This document shows, one piece after another, positions 1 to 5,860 of a stretch of DNA of 6,673 nt (the first letter of the stretch is position 1; every line of letters begins with the position of its first letter). Source of the DNA: an uncultured Veillonella sp. (lineage in GTDB: Bacteria > Bacillota > Negativicutes > Veillonellales > Veillonellaceae); contig CABQQJ010000045.1 in the NCBI GenBank assembly GCA_902466275.1, positions 1 to 6,673 on the forward strand, written 5' to 3'. The notes below the pieces were generated by a model. It was not told the origin of the DNA. It searched no databases and saw nothing but the letters and a program-made list of their open reading frames with translations. The translations under genes were made by a program, and so were the position numbers.

Positions 1-2
1 TA

Positions 3-74
3 CACTGCTTGAGTGTTCCACTCAACTACTTAACACGTCCGTTTATCATTTATCGTAAACGAGATCAAAAATAA
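3..74 (+). CDS. C-terminal end of an upstream gene (partial, unidentified)
   Basis: An open frame enters from the left edge and stops with TAA at 72-74, giving 23 residues that end in TRPFIIYRKRDQK. The basic tail after a short hydrophobic stretch would fit the cytoplasmic C-terminus of a membrane protein, but this is too little to name a family. A terminator-like hairpin at 129-178 follows on the same strand, which supports a plus-strand gene ending here. A second plus-strand frame is also open from the edge to a TAA at 56-58, so the frame choice is uncertain. All three minus-strand frames contain stops in this stretch. Confidence 0.35.
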   Translation, partial: HCLSVPLNYLTRPFIIYRKRDQK

Positions 75-84
75 TTAGGATGAT

Positions 85-124
85 GATTAATTTGTATGCC
101 TATATATAATAGGATTCATTAATC
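85..124. repeat. Nested inverted repeat between gene end and terminator
   Basis: GATTAAT (85-91) is repeated in inverted form as ATTAATC (118-124). Inside it, CCTAT (99-103) and ATAGG (109-113) form a second perfect inverted repeat around ATATA. As RNA this could fold into an interrupted stem just before the terminator hairpin at 129. The inner part also contains TATAAT (105-110), so it could overlap a -10 element instead, although no good -35 lies at the right distance. The function is unknown, and AT-rich DNA makes chance pairing fairly likely. Confidence 0.4.
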
Positions 125-128
125 TATG

Positions 129-178
129 GCCCCTTGTAGTGGTGAAAGCATATGCTCACAACTATGAGGGGCTTTTTA
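129..178 (+). terminator. Rho-independent terminator (long hairpin)
   Basis: GCCCCT (129-134) pairs with AGGGGC (167-172). The stem continues through 135-140 with 161-166, including two G-T wobbles, and then GTGA (142-145) with TCAC (156-159). The apex is the palindrome GCATATGC. CTTTTTATTT follows immediately. It probably ends transcription of the gene entering from the left. If a promoter lies near 105-110, it could instead end a very short transcript. Confidence 0.75.
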
Positions 179-276
179 TTTACCGATTCTGTATTAGTAG
201 ATTACAATGTATTCCCTGTAGAGAAGAAATTTATTCATTGTAATAAGCTTAGAATGACTATAATAAGTATTTTAAT

Positions 277-291
277 TTAGAATTATTCTTA
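277..291. promoter_or_regulatory. Candidate Fur-family (Fur/PerR-like) operator
   Basis: TTAGAATTATTCTTA is a 7-1-7 dyad whose core, AGAAT-T-ATTCT, is perfectly symmetric. By eye it matches the Bacillus PerR consensus TTATAATnATTATAA at 11 of 14 specified positions and the 7-1-7 Fur consensus TGATAATnATTATCA at 10 of 14. It overlaps a TATAAT (290-295) that could be the -10 of the downstream gene, a suitable place for repression. Such dyads arise easily in AT-rich DNA, so this is only a candidate. Confidence 0.35.
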
Positions 292-386
292 TAATATATA
301 CTATGTATCTAATATAAGTAATCTACAAAATTCGATTTAAATGATAAACTATATCGTATAGATTGAATTTTTTAGGTATTATTTTC

Positions 387-392
387 GAGAGG
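387..392 (+). promoter_or_regulatory. Ribosome binding site fixing the start at 399
   Basis: GAGAGG lies 6 bases before the ATG at 399 and only 3 bases before the ATG at 396, favouring 399. The upstream in-frame TTG at 363 has no Shine-Dalgarno sequence. Starting at 399 also makes the first residues align without gaps to the paralogue at 2684. Confidence 0.7.
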
Positions 393-398
393 TATATG

Positions 399-1001
399 AT
401 GAATCAAGTTGAAACAAAACAGAAAAAAAGTATCTACCATATCTTTGTATGGATTGCTATTTTCTCCTTAGTTATGATCGGTTTATTAGAGTGGGGCTAC
501 ATGGCCGGTGGTCGTGCCTTTGGTAACTATAAAGTGTATACGGGTCTTGTGCCATGGTGTGTATGGATCGTCATGACCTATTTAACGACTCGCCCTAAAT
601 GGTTTACAAGCCGCTATAATTTAGGTGACATGTATAAGGTACACCGTGCATTAGGTATTGCCACTGTAGCTGTTATTGCATTCCATTTATATCTCTATTT
701 TGGTAAAGCGGCTAAATCCATCCTTGGTTGGTGGGGCGGATATGTGGCTCTTACCTCCTTTGGTATTGCTACAATCTCTGGCCTTGCGTTTTTAACTCCA
801 AAACTTAGAAAGGTTACACCATCTGGTCGTAATGTAGGTATTTGGTTACATCGATTAAATCTTGTAGCACTTGTTGCTGTAGATATCCATATTCATGGTT
901 TTAATCGTATTTCTAAAATGGTGCCATTTTTACAAGTGTTTGATATCATTACATACGGTCTCGTTCTTTACTGCATTTACTTGATATTTAAAAAGAAATA
1001 A
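399..1001 (+). CDS. Ferric-reductase-like six-helix heme membrane protein (copy 1)
   Basis: This 200-residue integral membrane protein has six predicted helices at about 12-36, 47-66, 83-102, 112-133, 149-168 and 175-197, and resembles the ferric reductase-like transmembrane (cytochrome b) domain. His82 and His96 (14 apart) and His151 with His164 or His166 (13 or 15 apart) have the spacing of bis-histidyl heme ligands, so two b-type hemes are plausible. There is no FAD/NAD(P)H reductase domain, so the electron donor must be a separate protein, quinol or flavin. MsrQ/YedZ has similar size and topology, but no MsrP partner gene is nearby. The start at 399 rests on GAGAGG spacing and gap-free N-terminal alignment with the paralogue at 2684, about half identical by eye. 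It has its own terminator and a possible Fur/PerR-like site upstream. The family is fairly sure; the substrate and role in iron reduction are inferred. Confidence 0.85.
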   Translation: MNQVETKQKKSIYHIFVWIAIFSLVMIGLLEWGYMAGGRAFGNYKVYTGLVPWCVWIVMTYLTTRPKWFTSRYNLGDMYKVHRALGIATVAVIAFHLYLYFGKAAKSILGWWGGYVALTSFGIATISGLAFLTPKLRKVTPSGRNVGIWLHRLNLVALVAVDIHIHGFNRISKMVPFLQVFDIITYGLVLYCIYLIFKKK

Positions 1002-1014
1002 TATGAATTACTAG

Positions 1015-1046
1015 AATCCCTTCTGTATCATGCAGAAGGGATTTTT
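1015..1046 (+). terminator. Rho-independent terminator after cytochrome-like gene 1
   Basis: AATCCCTTCTG (1015-1025) and CAGAAGGGATT (1033-1043) form a perfect 11-bp stem around a 7-base loop, followed by a T-run ending near 1045. It begins 13 bases after the stop codon, so the first gene is probably transcribed separately from the porin gene. Confidence 0.9.
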
Positions 1047-1070
1047 CGTTACATTTATAGTTTCTAGTAA

Positions 1071-1100
1071 ATTAACATAGGATATTAACATAGGATATTA
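1071..1100. repeat. 13-bp tandem direct repeat in the porin promoter region
   Basis: ATTAACATAGGAT occurs twice back to back (1071-1083 and 1084-1096) and is followed by a partial third copy, ATTA (1097-1100). It lies about 30 bases upstream of the candidate -35 of the porin promoter. It could be slippage-prone or a tandem activator site. Function is unknown. Confidence 0.8.
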
Positions 1101-1128
1101 TCAGTTTGAGTCATAAATGATTGTGAGA

Positions 1129-1159
1129 TTGATATACATTTTCCCTTTACTCATATAAT
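1129..1159 (+). promoter_or_regulatory. Candidate promoter of the OmpM-like gene
   Basis: TTGATA (1129-1134) and a perfect TATAAT (1154-1159) are 19 bases apart, slightly long for a housekeeping promoter. A second possibility is TTGTTA (1165-1170) with GATAAT (1190-1195), also 19 apart, which would put the Fur-like box on the -10. Either gives a leader of roughly 60-100 bases before the ATG at 1266. Confidence 0.45.
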
Positions 1160-1189
1160 GAAAATTGTTATTATCTGTATGTTAAACAT

Positions 1190-1201
1190 GATAATGATAA
1201 T
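1190..1201. promoter_or_regulatory. Fur-box-like operator, two GATAAT hexamers
   Basis: GATAATGATAAT equals the first 12 bases of the classical 19-bp Fur consensus, that is, two direct GATAAT hexamers. The third, inverted hexamer expected after one spacer base is poor here (AGGTTC). Upstream, TTATTATC (1168-1175) supplies an ATTATC half-site in the opposite orientation, and the small dyad ATGTT-A-AACAT (1179-1189) lies between them. The position, overlapping or just downstream of the candidate promoter elements, suits repression when iron is plentiful. Fur control is an inference from motif and position. Confidence 0.6.
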
Positions 1202-1253
1202 TAGGTTCACAGATTCATTATCTATTCATTTATATTCTTGTTATTTTTATTGT

Positions 1254-1260
1254 GTGAGGT
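1254..1260 (+). promoter_or_regulatory. Ribosome binding site fixing the porin start at 1266
   Basis: GTGAGGT ends 5 bases before the ATG at 1266. The same GTGAGGTTTA string precedes the ATG at 2684. The in-frame ATG at 1158 has no comparable site, and using it would put the Fur-like box inside the coding region and bury the signal peptide. Confidence 0.8.
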
Positions 1261-1265
1261 TTAGT

Positions 1266-2537
1266 ATGATTAAACGTAAAATGACCAGTGCTTTTGCAGT
1301 GGCTGCCATGATGGGTGTGGCTACAGCTTTTGCTGTTAACCCATTTTCTGATGTTCCTTCTGATAGTTGGGCTTATCAAGCAGTAGATCAATTGGCTACA
1401 GCCGGTATTATCAATGGATATCCTGATGGTACTTTCAAAGGCCAAAATAACATTACTCGTTATGAAATGGCCCAAATGATTGCGAAAGGTATGGCTAATC
1501 AAGATCGGGCAAATACGGAACAACAAGCTATGTTAAATCGCTTGGCGGATGAATTTTCCAATGAATTGAATACACTCGGTGTGCGTGTAGCTAAATTGGA
1601 AGACCGCGTAGGCAATGTAAAAGTTACTGGTGATGCTCGTATCAATTATATCGGTAAAGAGGGTGGCGATGGTTATGATTACGAAGATAAGATCACAGCT
1701 CGTGTACGTTTAGGTCTCGACGCAAAGGTTAATAAAAATACCTCTGTTAAAGCCCGTATTACATCAGGTTCTATTGAGCTAGGTGATAGCTCTAAAGAGG
1801 CACAAGCTAATTGGGATTTAGCATATGTAGAGCATAAATTCGGTAAAAATGTTGTGGTCGATGCGGGTCGCTATACTCAAAAATTTGGTGGTGGCTTGAT
1901 TTATAGCTCTAACTTTGATGGGGTAGGCGCTACAGCTAAGCTTGGTGATAAAGTTACATTAAATGGCGCTTATGGTTACATGACAGCAGGTCGTTTTGCT
2001 AAGACTAGTAAAGCTGATAATGGTGATGTAGGTCTTATCAATGCTAATGTAGCTGTTAATGATCGCTTTGGTTTTGGTGGTATGTTTGCTCATGTAGGTA
2101 CAACGAATGTACGTATGGGTAATGGCAAGAAAAATAACGAATTCGATAATGTATATGGCTTTAATGCTAAATATAATGTTGGTAAATTCGGTATTGATGG
2201 CGAGTGGGTAAAAGCATCTGGCTTGAGTGATTCCGATATTTGGAACGTTGGCGTTAAATGGGGCGACTATAAAATTAATAAGAAGAACTCTTGGGCTATC
2301 CGATTAGATTACTTTGATCAAGCTAAGAATGCACCTGTATTTAAAACACAAAAATATGAATCTAATGATTTATTAAAGAAAACACGGTATGAAGGCTATA
2401 AAGCATGGCAATTAGGTGCATCCTACGCACCAGAGAAAAATATCGGCATTAATGCATACTACGGCTTCAATGCTAAAACACAAGATGGTAACCGTGTAAA
2501 TGATTACTACCGTGCAGACCTCAACTTCAAATTCTAG
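1266..2537 (+). CDS. OmpM-type SLH-domain outer-membrane porin
   Basis: This 423-residue exported protein has a signal peptide of about 23 residues (basic MIKRK start, hydrophobic core, likely cleavage after Ala-Phe-Ala). One SLH domain follows (about 24-79, with the signatures FSDVPSDSWAY and GYPDGTFKGQNNITRYEMA). A coiled-coil-like linker (about 80-115) leads to a region of alternating polar and hydrophobic strands from about 118, ending in Phe423 as outer-membrane barrels usually do. The mature part has no cysteine. In Negativicutes such OmpM proteins tether the outer membrane to polyamine-decorated peptidoglycan through SLH and form a trimeric diffusion channel. The start at 1266 follows from GTGAGGT and the signal peptide. 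The preceding Fur-like box suggests this paralogue is iron-responsive rather than the constitutive major porin. It lies between two related cytochrome-like genes, and no clear terminator separates it from the second. The pore specificity cannot be read from the sequence. Confidence 0.9.
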   Translation: MIKRKMTSAFAVAAMMGVATAFAVNPFSDVPSDSWAYQAVDQLATAGIINGYPDGTFKGQNNITRYEMAQMIAKGMANQDRANTEQQAMLNRLADEFSNELNTLGVRVAKLEDRVGNVKVTGDARINYIGKEGGDGYDYEDKITARVRLGLDAKVNKNTSVKARITSGSIELGDSSKEAQANWDLAYVEHKFGKNVVVDAGRYTQKFGGGLIYSSNFDGVGATAKLGDKVTLNGAYGYMTAGRFAKTSKADNGDVGLINANVAVNDRFGFGGMFAHVGTTNVRMGNGKKNNEFDNVYGFNAKYNVGKFGIDGEWVKASGLSDSDIWNVGVKWGDYKINKKNSWAIRLDYFDQAKNAPVFKTQKYESNDLLKKTRYEGYKAWQLGASYAPEKNIGINAYYGFNAKTQDGNRVNDYYRADLNFKF

Positions 2538-2567
2538 TTCTAATTTTAGGATGGATCTGGATTTAAT

Positions 2568-2579
2568 AACTAATTAGTT
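2568..2579. repeat. Perfect 12-bp palindrome after the porin gene
   Basis: AACTAATTAGTT is perfectly self-complementary. It has no loop or adequate T-run and so is not a convincing terminator. Related half-sites recur as AACTA (2638-2642) and TAGTT (2655-2659), flanking the possible -10 TATACT of the next gene. It may be an operator or chance in AT-rich DNA. Confidence 0.35.
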
Positions 2580-2595
2580 TTAAGTTCTAAGTAGA

Positions 2596-2631
2596 ATGCT
2601 ATGTAGATTGAAATTGTTTAGCATGCTACAT
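2596..2631. repeat. Overlapping inverted repeats before cytochrome-like gene 2
   Basis: ATGCTA (2596-2601) can pair with TAGCAT (2619-2624), and ATGTAG (2601-2606) can pair with CTACAT (2626-2631). TAGCATGCTA (2619-2628) is also a perfect palindrome by itself. These pairings compete, so a transcript could adopt alternative hairpins between the porin and the second cytochrome-like gene. None is followed by a T-run. A role in mRNA processing or protein binding is possible but unsupported. Confidence 0.4.
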
Positions 2632-2683
2632 TAGACCAACTAGATGTATACTAGTAGTTTGTATAAGAAATAGTGAGGTTTAT

Positions 2684-3289
<606 letters not shown>

Positions 3290-3339
3290 TATATCGTAGG
3301 CATCTCTTTCTTTGGTAAAAGTAGGAGAATCACACGATA

Positions 3340-3385
3340 AAAAAGACCATCGCTGACCCTTATGGGTATAAGCGATGGTCTTTTT
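3340..3385. terminator. Strong bidirectional rho-independent terminator
   Basis: AAAAAGACCATCGCT (3340-3354) and AGCGATGGTCTTTTT (3371-3385) form a perfect 15-bp stem with A- and T-runs built into its base. The apex carries a second small stem, ACCC (3356-3359) with GGGT (3364-3367). It lies 51 bases after the second cytochrome-like gene and closes the porin/cytochrome module. The symmetric A/T runs would let it also work on the minus strand. Confidence 0.92.
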
Positions 3386-3402
3386 AGGTTGTTTGCGATA
3401 CA

Positions 3403-3427
3403 ATAGAATTATAAGTATATATTCTAT
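3403..3427. repeat. Inverted repeat upstream of the MFS gene
   Basis: ATAGAAT (3403-3409) and ATTCTAT (3421-3427) are a perfect 7-bp inverted repeat separated by 11 bases. The same ATAGAAT heptamer occurs at the centre of the palindrome before the LysR gene (4838-4844). TCTATAAA at 3483-3490 also repeats the right half of that palindrome (4844-4851). These could be binding sites for the LysR regulator at the MFS promoter, but AT-rich background makes chance matches possible. Confidence 0.4.
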
Positions 3428-3459
3428 GGATTTATGTAAATATATGCTGTTGCATTCTT

Positions 3460-3490
3460 TTGAGGTAAGATTAAAAATCTGTTCTATAAA
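3460..3490 (+). promoter_or_regulatory. Weak candidate promoter of the MFS gene
   Basis: TTGAGG (3460-3465) and TATAAA (3485-3490) are 19 bases apart. Both hexamers are imperfect. Other -10-like hexamers in this AT-rich gap (TATTAT at 3502-3507) lack good -35 partners. A promoter must exist in this gap because a strong terminator precedes it, but its exact position is uncertain. Confidence 0.3.
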
Positions 3491-3521
3491 CATTTCTTTT
3501 GTATTATAGTATTCTTTAGCT

Positions 3522-3533
3522 CATATCGATATG
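3522..3533. repeat. Perfect 12-bp palindrome before the MFS gene
   Basis: CATATCGATATG is exactly self-complementary and sits 47 bases before the MFS start. Such a dyad downstream of a promoter is a plausible repressor site. No regulator can be assigned from the sequence. Confidence 0.4.
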
Positions 3534-3541
3534 TATATTAC

Positions 3542-3555
3542 TACCTTTATAGGTA
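3542..3555. repeat. Inverted repeat just before the MFS ribosome binding site
   Basis: TACCT (3542-3546) and AGGTA (3551-3555) are a perfect inverted repeat around TTAT. The repeat ends 15 bases before the Shine-Dalgarno GAAGGA (3571-3576). It may be an operator half-site pair or a small leader hairpin affecting translation. Evidence is limited to symmetry and position. Confidence 0.4.
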
Positions 3556-3580
3556 ATTTCAAATAAGAAAGAAGGATATT

Positions 3581-4786
3581 ATGGATTCTTCTTGGAAACG
3601 AATTATATACCTAATCTGTACTATACAGGTTGGTGGGGGTATAACAATTATTGGTGTATTATCCTTTCTTCCGTTATTTTTAGCTGAGCTAGGTCTTCAT
3701 GATCCAGGAGAAGCCGCCATGTGGGCAGGCCTTGTATCAGGTGTAACGCCTTGTATGGTGGCACTGAGTGCACCCTATTGGTCGCGTAAGGCTAATCAGC
3801 TTGGTCCGCGTAAGGTGATGATGTTCATCTTGTTTACCCTGATGGTGACTGTTGGTGCCTGTGCTTTTACACAAACACCATGGCAGTTATTAATGTTACG
3901 TATATTGCAAGGTGTGGTAGGGGGCTATGTTCCAATAGGATTGGCTATTATTATTCTCGTAACCCCTGAAAATAAGGTACCTTGGGCAATGGGTTTATAT
4001 CAAGCCTCCATGGTTATGGGCCTCGTATTTGGACCACTCATGGGTGGTTTGGTGGCGGACTTATTAGGTTATCGCGCTCCATTTGTTATGTTCTCAGCCT
4101 TAACAGGGCTTTGTATGTTGGGAATTTATCTATTCATGCCTAATCTACAGTTTGAGCATAAGGTAGATGCTAGAGAGTCGCAGCTGTCTCTAATTAAATC
4201 CTTTTTGGTCATACCTCGAGTTCGCCTCTTGGTAGGGCTATTGTTCTTATGTAATTTTGGTATTACTGGTATTGGTCCCATTTTACCACTATACATTAAG
4301 CACTATATGCATATGAATGATGAGTTTGTAGCCACTATTGTTGGTATAATCATCTTTGGCGCCGGTTTGTTTAGTGCTTTAGCTTCAATCTCCATTGGTA
4401 AGATAACAGAACGTTTAACCATGCCTCGTATTGTTTTTACTGCTACATGGGCCGTAGGGACTTTGTTTATACTTCAATATATAATGCCTAGTATATGGGG
4501 TCTTGGCATATTCCGTGCCATTGCAGGATTCTTCATGGGTTTTATTACACCGATTGCCAATACGCTCATATCCAAGGCGGTTCCTATTGAGCGGCGAGGT
4601 ATCGTGTTTGGTGCGGTGTCTAGTGTGGCCATGATGGGAAATGTATTGGGGCCTGTCCTTAGTGGCATGATTGCTCGTGCCTTTGGGTACGGGGCGGTCT
4701 TTTGGTCTACAGCAGCTATATTCTTTGTAGCGGCGCTGTTTATTTATCGTAGTTTAGTTATTCCCAGTGAAGGTCAATCGGCATAG
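3581..4786 (+). CDS. MFS multidrug exporter, DHA1 family, MdtG-like
   Basis: This 401-residue protein has about 12 hydrophobic helices, the usual size for a 12-helix major facilitator. In the cytoplasmic membrane such proteins export drugs or other small molecules by proton antiport. The loop after helix 2 carries a motif A variant (SRKANQLGPRKVMM, about 68-81), in which the usual acidic residue is Asn72. The helix 4 region has RILQGVVGGYVP (107-118), and helix 5 holds the antiporter motif C as GLVFGPLMGGLVAD (147-160). A second repeat of the fold shows RAIAGFFMGFITP (312-324) and GNVLGPVLSG (353-362). The general pattern, including the PWxLGT-like PWAMGLY segment, resembles Escherichia coli MdtG. 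The ATG follows GAAGGA. A LysR gene lies 174 bases downstream in the same direction with no terminator between, so read-through is possible. The substrate is unknown. Confidence 0.85.
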   Translation: MDSSWKRIIYLICTIQVGGGITIIGVLSFLPLFLAELGLHDPGEAAMWAGLVSGVTPCMVALSAPYWSRKANQLGPRKVMMFILFTLMVTVGACAFTQTPWQLLMLRILQGVVGGYVPIGLAIIILVTPENKVPWAMGLYQASMVMGLVFGPLMGGLVADLLGYRAPFVMFSALTGLCMLGIYLFMPNLQFEHKVDARESQLSLIKSFLVIPRVRLLVGLLFLCNFGITGIGPILPLYIKHYMHMNDEFVATIVGIIIFGAGLFSALASISIGKITERLTMPRIVFTATWAVGTLFILQYIMPSIWGLGIFRAIAGFFMGFITPIANTLISKAVPIERRGIVFGAVSSVAMMGNVLGPVLSGMIARAFGYGAVFWSTAAIFFVAALFIYRSLVIPSEGQSA

Positions 4787-4806
4787 CTGATTTGCTTTCA
4801 CCGTTT

Positions 4807-4835
4807 TAGACATAGTTAAATATATTTAGTAGTAT
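4807..4835 (+). promoter_or_regulatory. Candidate promoter of the LysR-type regulator
   Basis: TAGACA (4807-4812, five of six matches to TTGACA) and TAGTAT (4830-4835) are separated by 17 bases. The -10 is the left edge of the palindrome at 4830-4856, so a protein bound there would block this promoter. That is the usual geometry of LysR autorepression. The -10 is a weak match. Confidence 0.45.
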
Positions 4836-4856
4836 GTATAGAATCTATAAATACTA
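4830..4856. promoter_or_regulatory. 27-bp near-perfect palindrome, likely LysR-type operator
   Basis: The left arm TAGTATGTATAGA (4830-4842) and the right arm TCTATAAATACTA (4844-4856) are inverted copies around a single A, matching at 12 of 13 positions. The centre, TATAGAATCTATA (4837-4849), fits the T-N11-A box of LysR-type regulators with perfect internal dyad symmetry. No T-run follows, so it is not a terminator. It lies between the MFS and LysR genes, 104 bases before the LysR start. Binding by this LysR protein is inferred. Confidence 0.65.
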
Positions 4857-4960
4857 TGTAGAGAAAACGTATGGCAAACTCCAATATGGGGCCGTATGTT
4901 GCGAAATGTTTCAAAGATATTGAGCTGTCTAATCTGCAAGAGAGATGAGAGTGCATCGTT

Positions 4961-5845
4961 ATGTTATTAAAACAATTAGAGTATTTTGTATGTGTAGTAG
5001 ATAATAACAGTTTTACACAAGCTGCAACAGAGCAATATGTATCTCAATCTGCTATATCTCAGCAAATCAAAGCTCTTGAAACTAGTCTTGGTGTTGAACT
5101 AATGGTTCGAGAAAAACGAAGCTTTCATCTAACACCAGCAGGACAATATTTATATCGATCTGGTAAGAAGCTATTAGAACGGTTCCATGATATTAAGGTA
5201 GAAACGACGCGCATTGGTACAGATGCACGGGTGAGTTTGCGCATTGGCTATTTGAACCGTTATAGTGGGATTGCTATGCAGCAAACTGTGATTCGCATGG
5301 CAAAGCGTTATAAAAATTTAGATATTCGTATGTACAGCGGCAGTCATGAAGAGCTATATGGCATGCTCAGTGATCGTCGTGTAGATGTAGTATTTAATGA
5401 TCAATGGCAAATTTTATCTGATGATTTTGAAAGTCATTTAATTGATAAAGCCACTACATTTATTGAGGTACCACAAGGATATACTAATGAAGACTGTGTA
5501 GAACTAAAGCATATCGATGATTTACCACTTATTTTATTGTGTCGTGGGAAATATACCTTGTCTGAAGAAGAACACTATCGCAAAGCCATAGGTTATAATG
5601 GCGCCTTCGCTTATGCTCGTACGTTAGAAGAAGCACGATACTTGGTTGCAGGGCAGCAAGGGCTATTACTATTAGATTGTTTTAAATATTTAACAGATCC
5701 TATGCCAGGTATCGAACGTAAGGTATTGATGAATCATGGTAAACCTATGGAACGCCACTACTACTTTATATCTCAACGAAATCAAAATAATTCATATATT
5801 GTAGCACTCAGAGATATGTTCCAGCAGGTACTTAAAGAATTATAA
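4961..5845 (+). CDS. LysR-type transcriptional regulator
   Basis: This 294-residue protein has the normal LysR length and layout. An N-terminal winged helix-turn-helix (about 1-60) contains LKQLEYFVCVVDNNSFTQAA and the recognition-helix segment VSQSAISQQIKALETSLG, followed by LTPAG. A linker helix (about 60-88) leads to an effector-binding periplasmic-binding-like domain from about 92. Such proteins bind T-N11-A sites as tetramers and usually respond to a small-molecule co-inducer. The start at 4961 gives the canonical N-terminus, with purine-rich GATGAGAG upstream. The palindrome at 4830-4856 suggests autoregulation. The neighbouring MFS gene (same strand, upstream) and LysE-type gene (convergent) are candidate targets, although LysR genes most often face their target divergently, which is not the case here. 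The effector is not deducible. Family assignment is secure; targets are inferred. Confidence 0.92.
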   Translation: MLLKQLEYFVCVVDNNSFTQAATEQYVSQSAISQQIKALETSLGVELMVREKRSFHLTPAGQYLYRSGKKLLERFHDIKVETTRIGTDARVSLRIGYLNRYSGIAMQQTVIRMAKRYKNLDIRMYSGSHEELYGMLSDRRVDVVFNDQWQILSDDFESHLIDKATTFIEVPQGYTNEDCVELKHIDDLPLILLCRGKYTLSEEEHYRKAIGYNGAFAYARTLEEARYLVAGQQGLLLLDCFKYLTDPMPGIERKVLMNHGKPMERHYYFISQRNQNNSYIVALRDMFQQVLKEL

Positions 5846-5860
5846 ATGAGATTATAAATG

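Larger units (their letters stand above)
181..398. other. AT-rich intergenic leader before the first cytochrome-like gene
   Basis: No protein-coding gene is supported between the terminator and the ribosome binding site of the next gene. The stretch is very AT-rich and holds two TATAAT hexamers (259-264 and 290-295), both with poor -35 partners. A Fur/PerR-like dyad lies at 277-291. A possible leader hairpin pairs 328-336 with 362-370 (one G-U pair) and encloses CTATA (349-353) pairing with TATAG (357-361). It is most simply read as the promoter and 5' leader of the gene at 399. Confidence 0.6.

Noticed and set aside
363..398. TTG start for the first cytochrome-like gene
   Set aside because: There is no ribosome binding site, and the paralogue has no matching extension. 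The ATG at 399 is well placed after GAGAGG.
1158..1265. In-frame N-terminal extension of the porin from an ATG at 1158
   Set aside because: It would translate the Fur-like box, has no Shine-Dalgarno, places 36 unrelated residues before a clear signal peptide, and its ATG overlaps a perfect TATAAT. The ATG at 1266 has GTGAGGT.
1230..1526. Minus-strand open frame opposite the porin signal peptide and SLH region
   Set aside because: It lies antisense to a certain gene, has no recognisable domain, and is a by-product of the porin codons.
1266..2537. Reading the SLH protein as a Gram-positive S-layer protein
   Set aside because: It has a single N-terminal SLH domain, a coiled-coil linker, and a barrel-like C-terminus ending in Phe, which is the OmpM layout of diderm Firmicutes.
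4474..4668. Minus-strand open frame inside the MFS gene
   Set aside because: It is fully contained in a well supported gene, and shows no family features.
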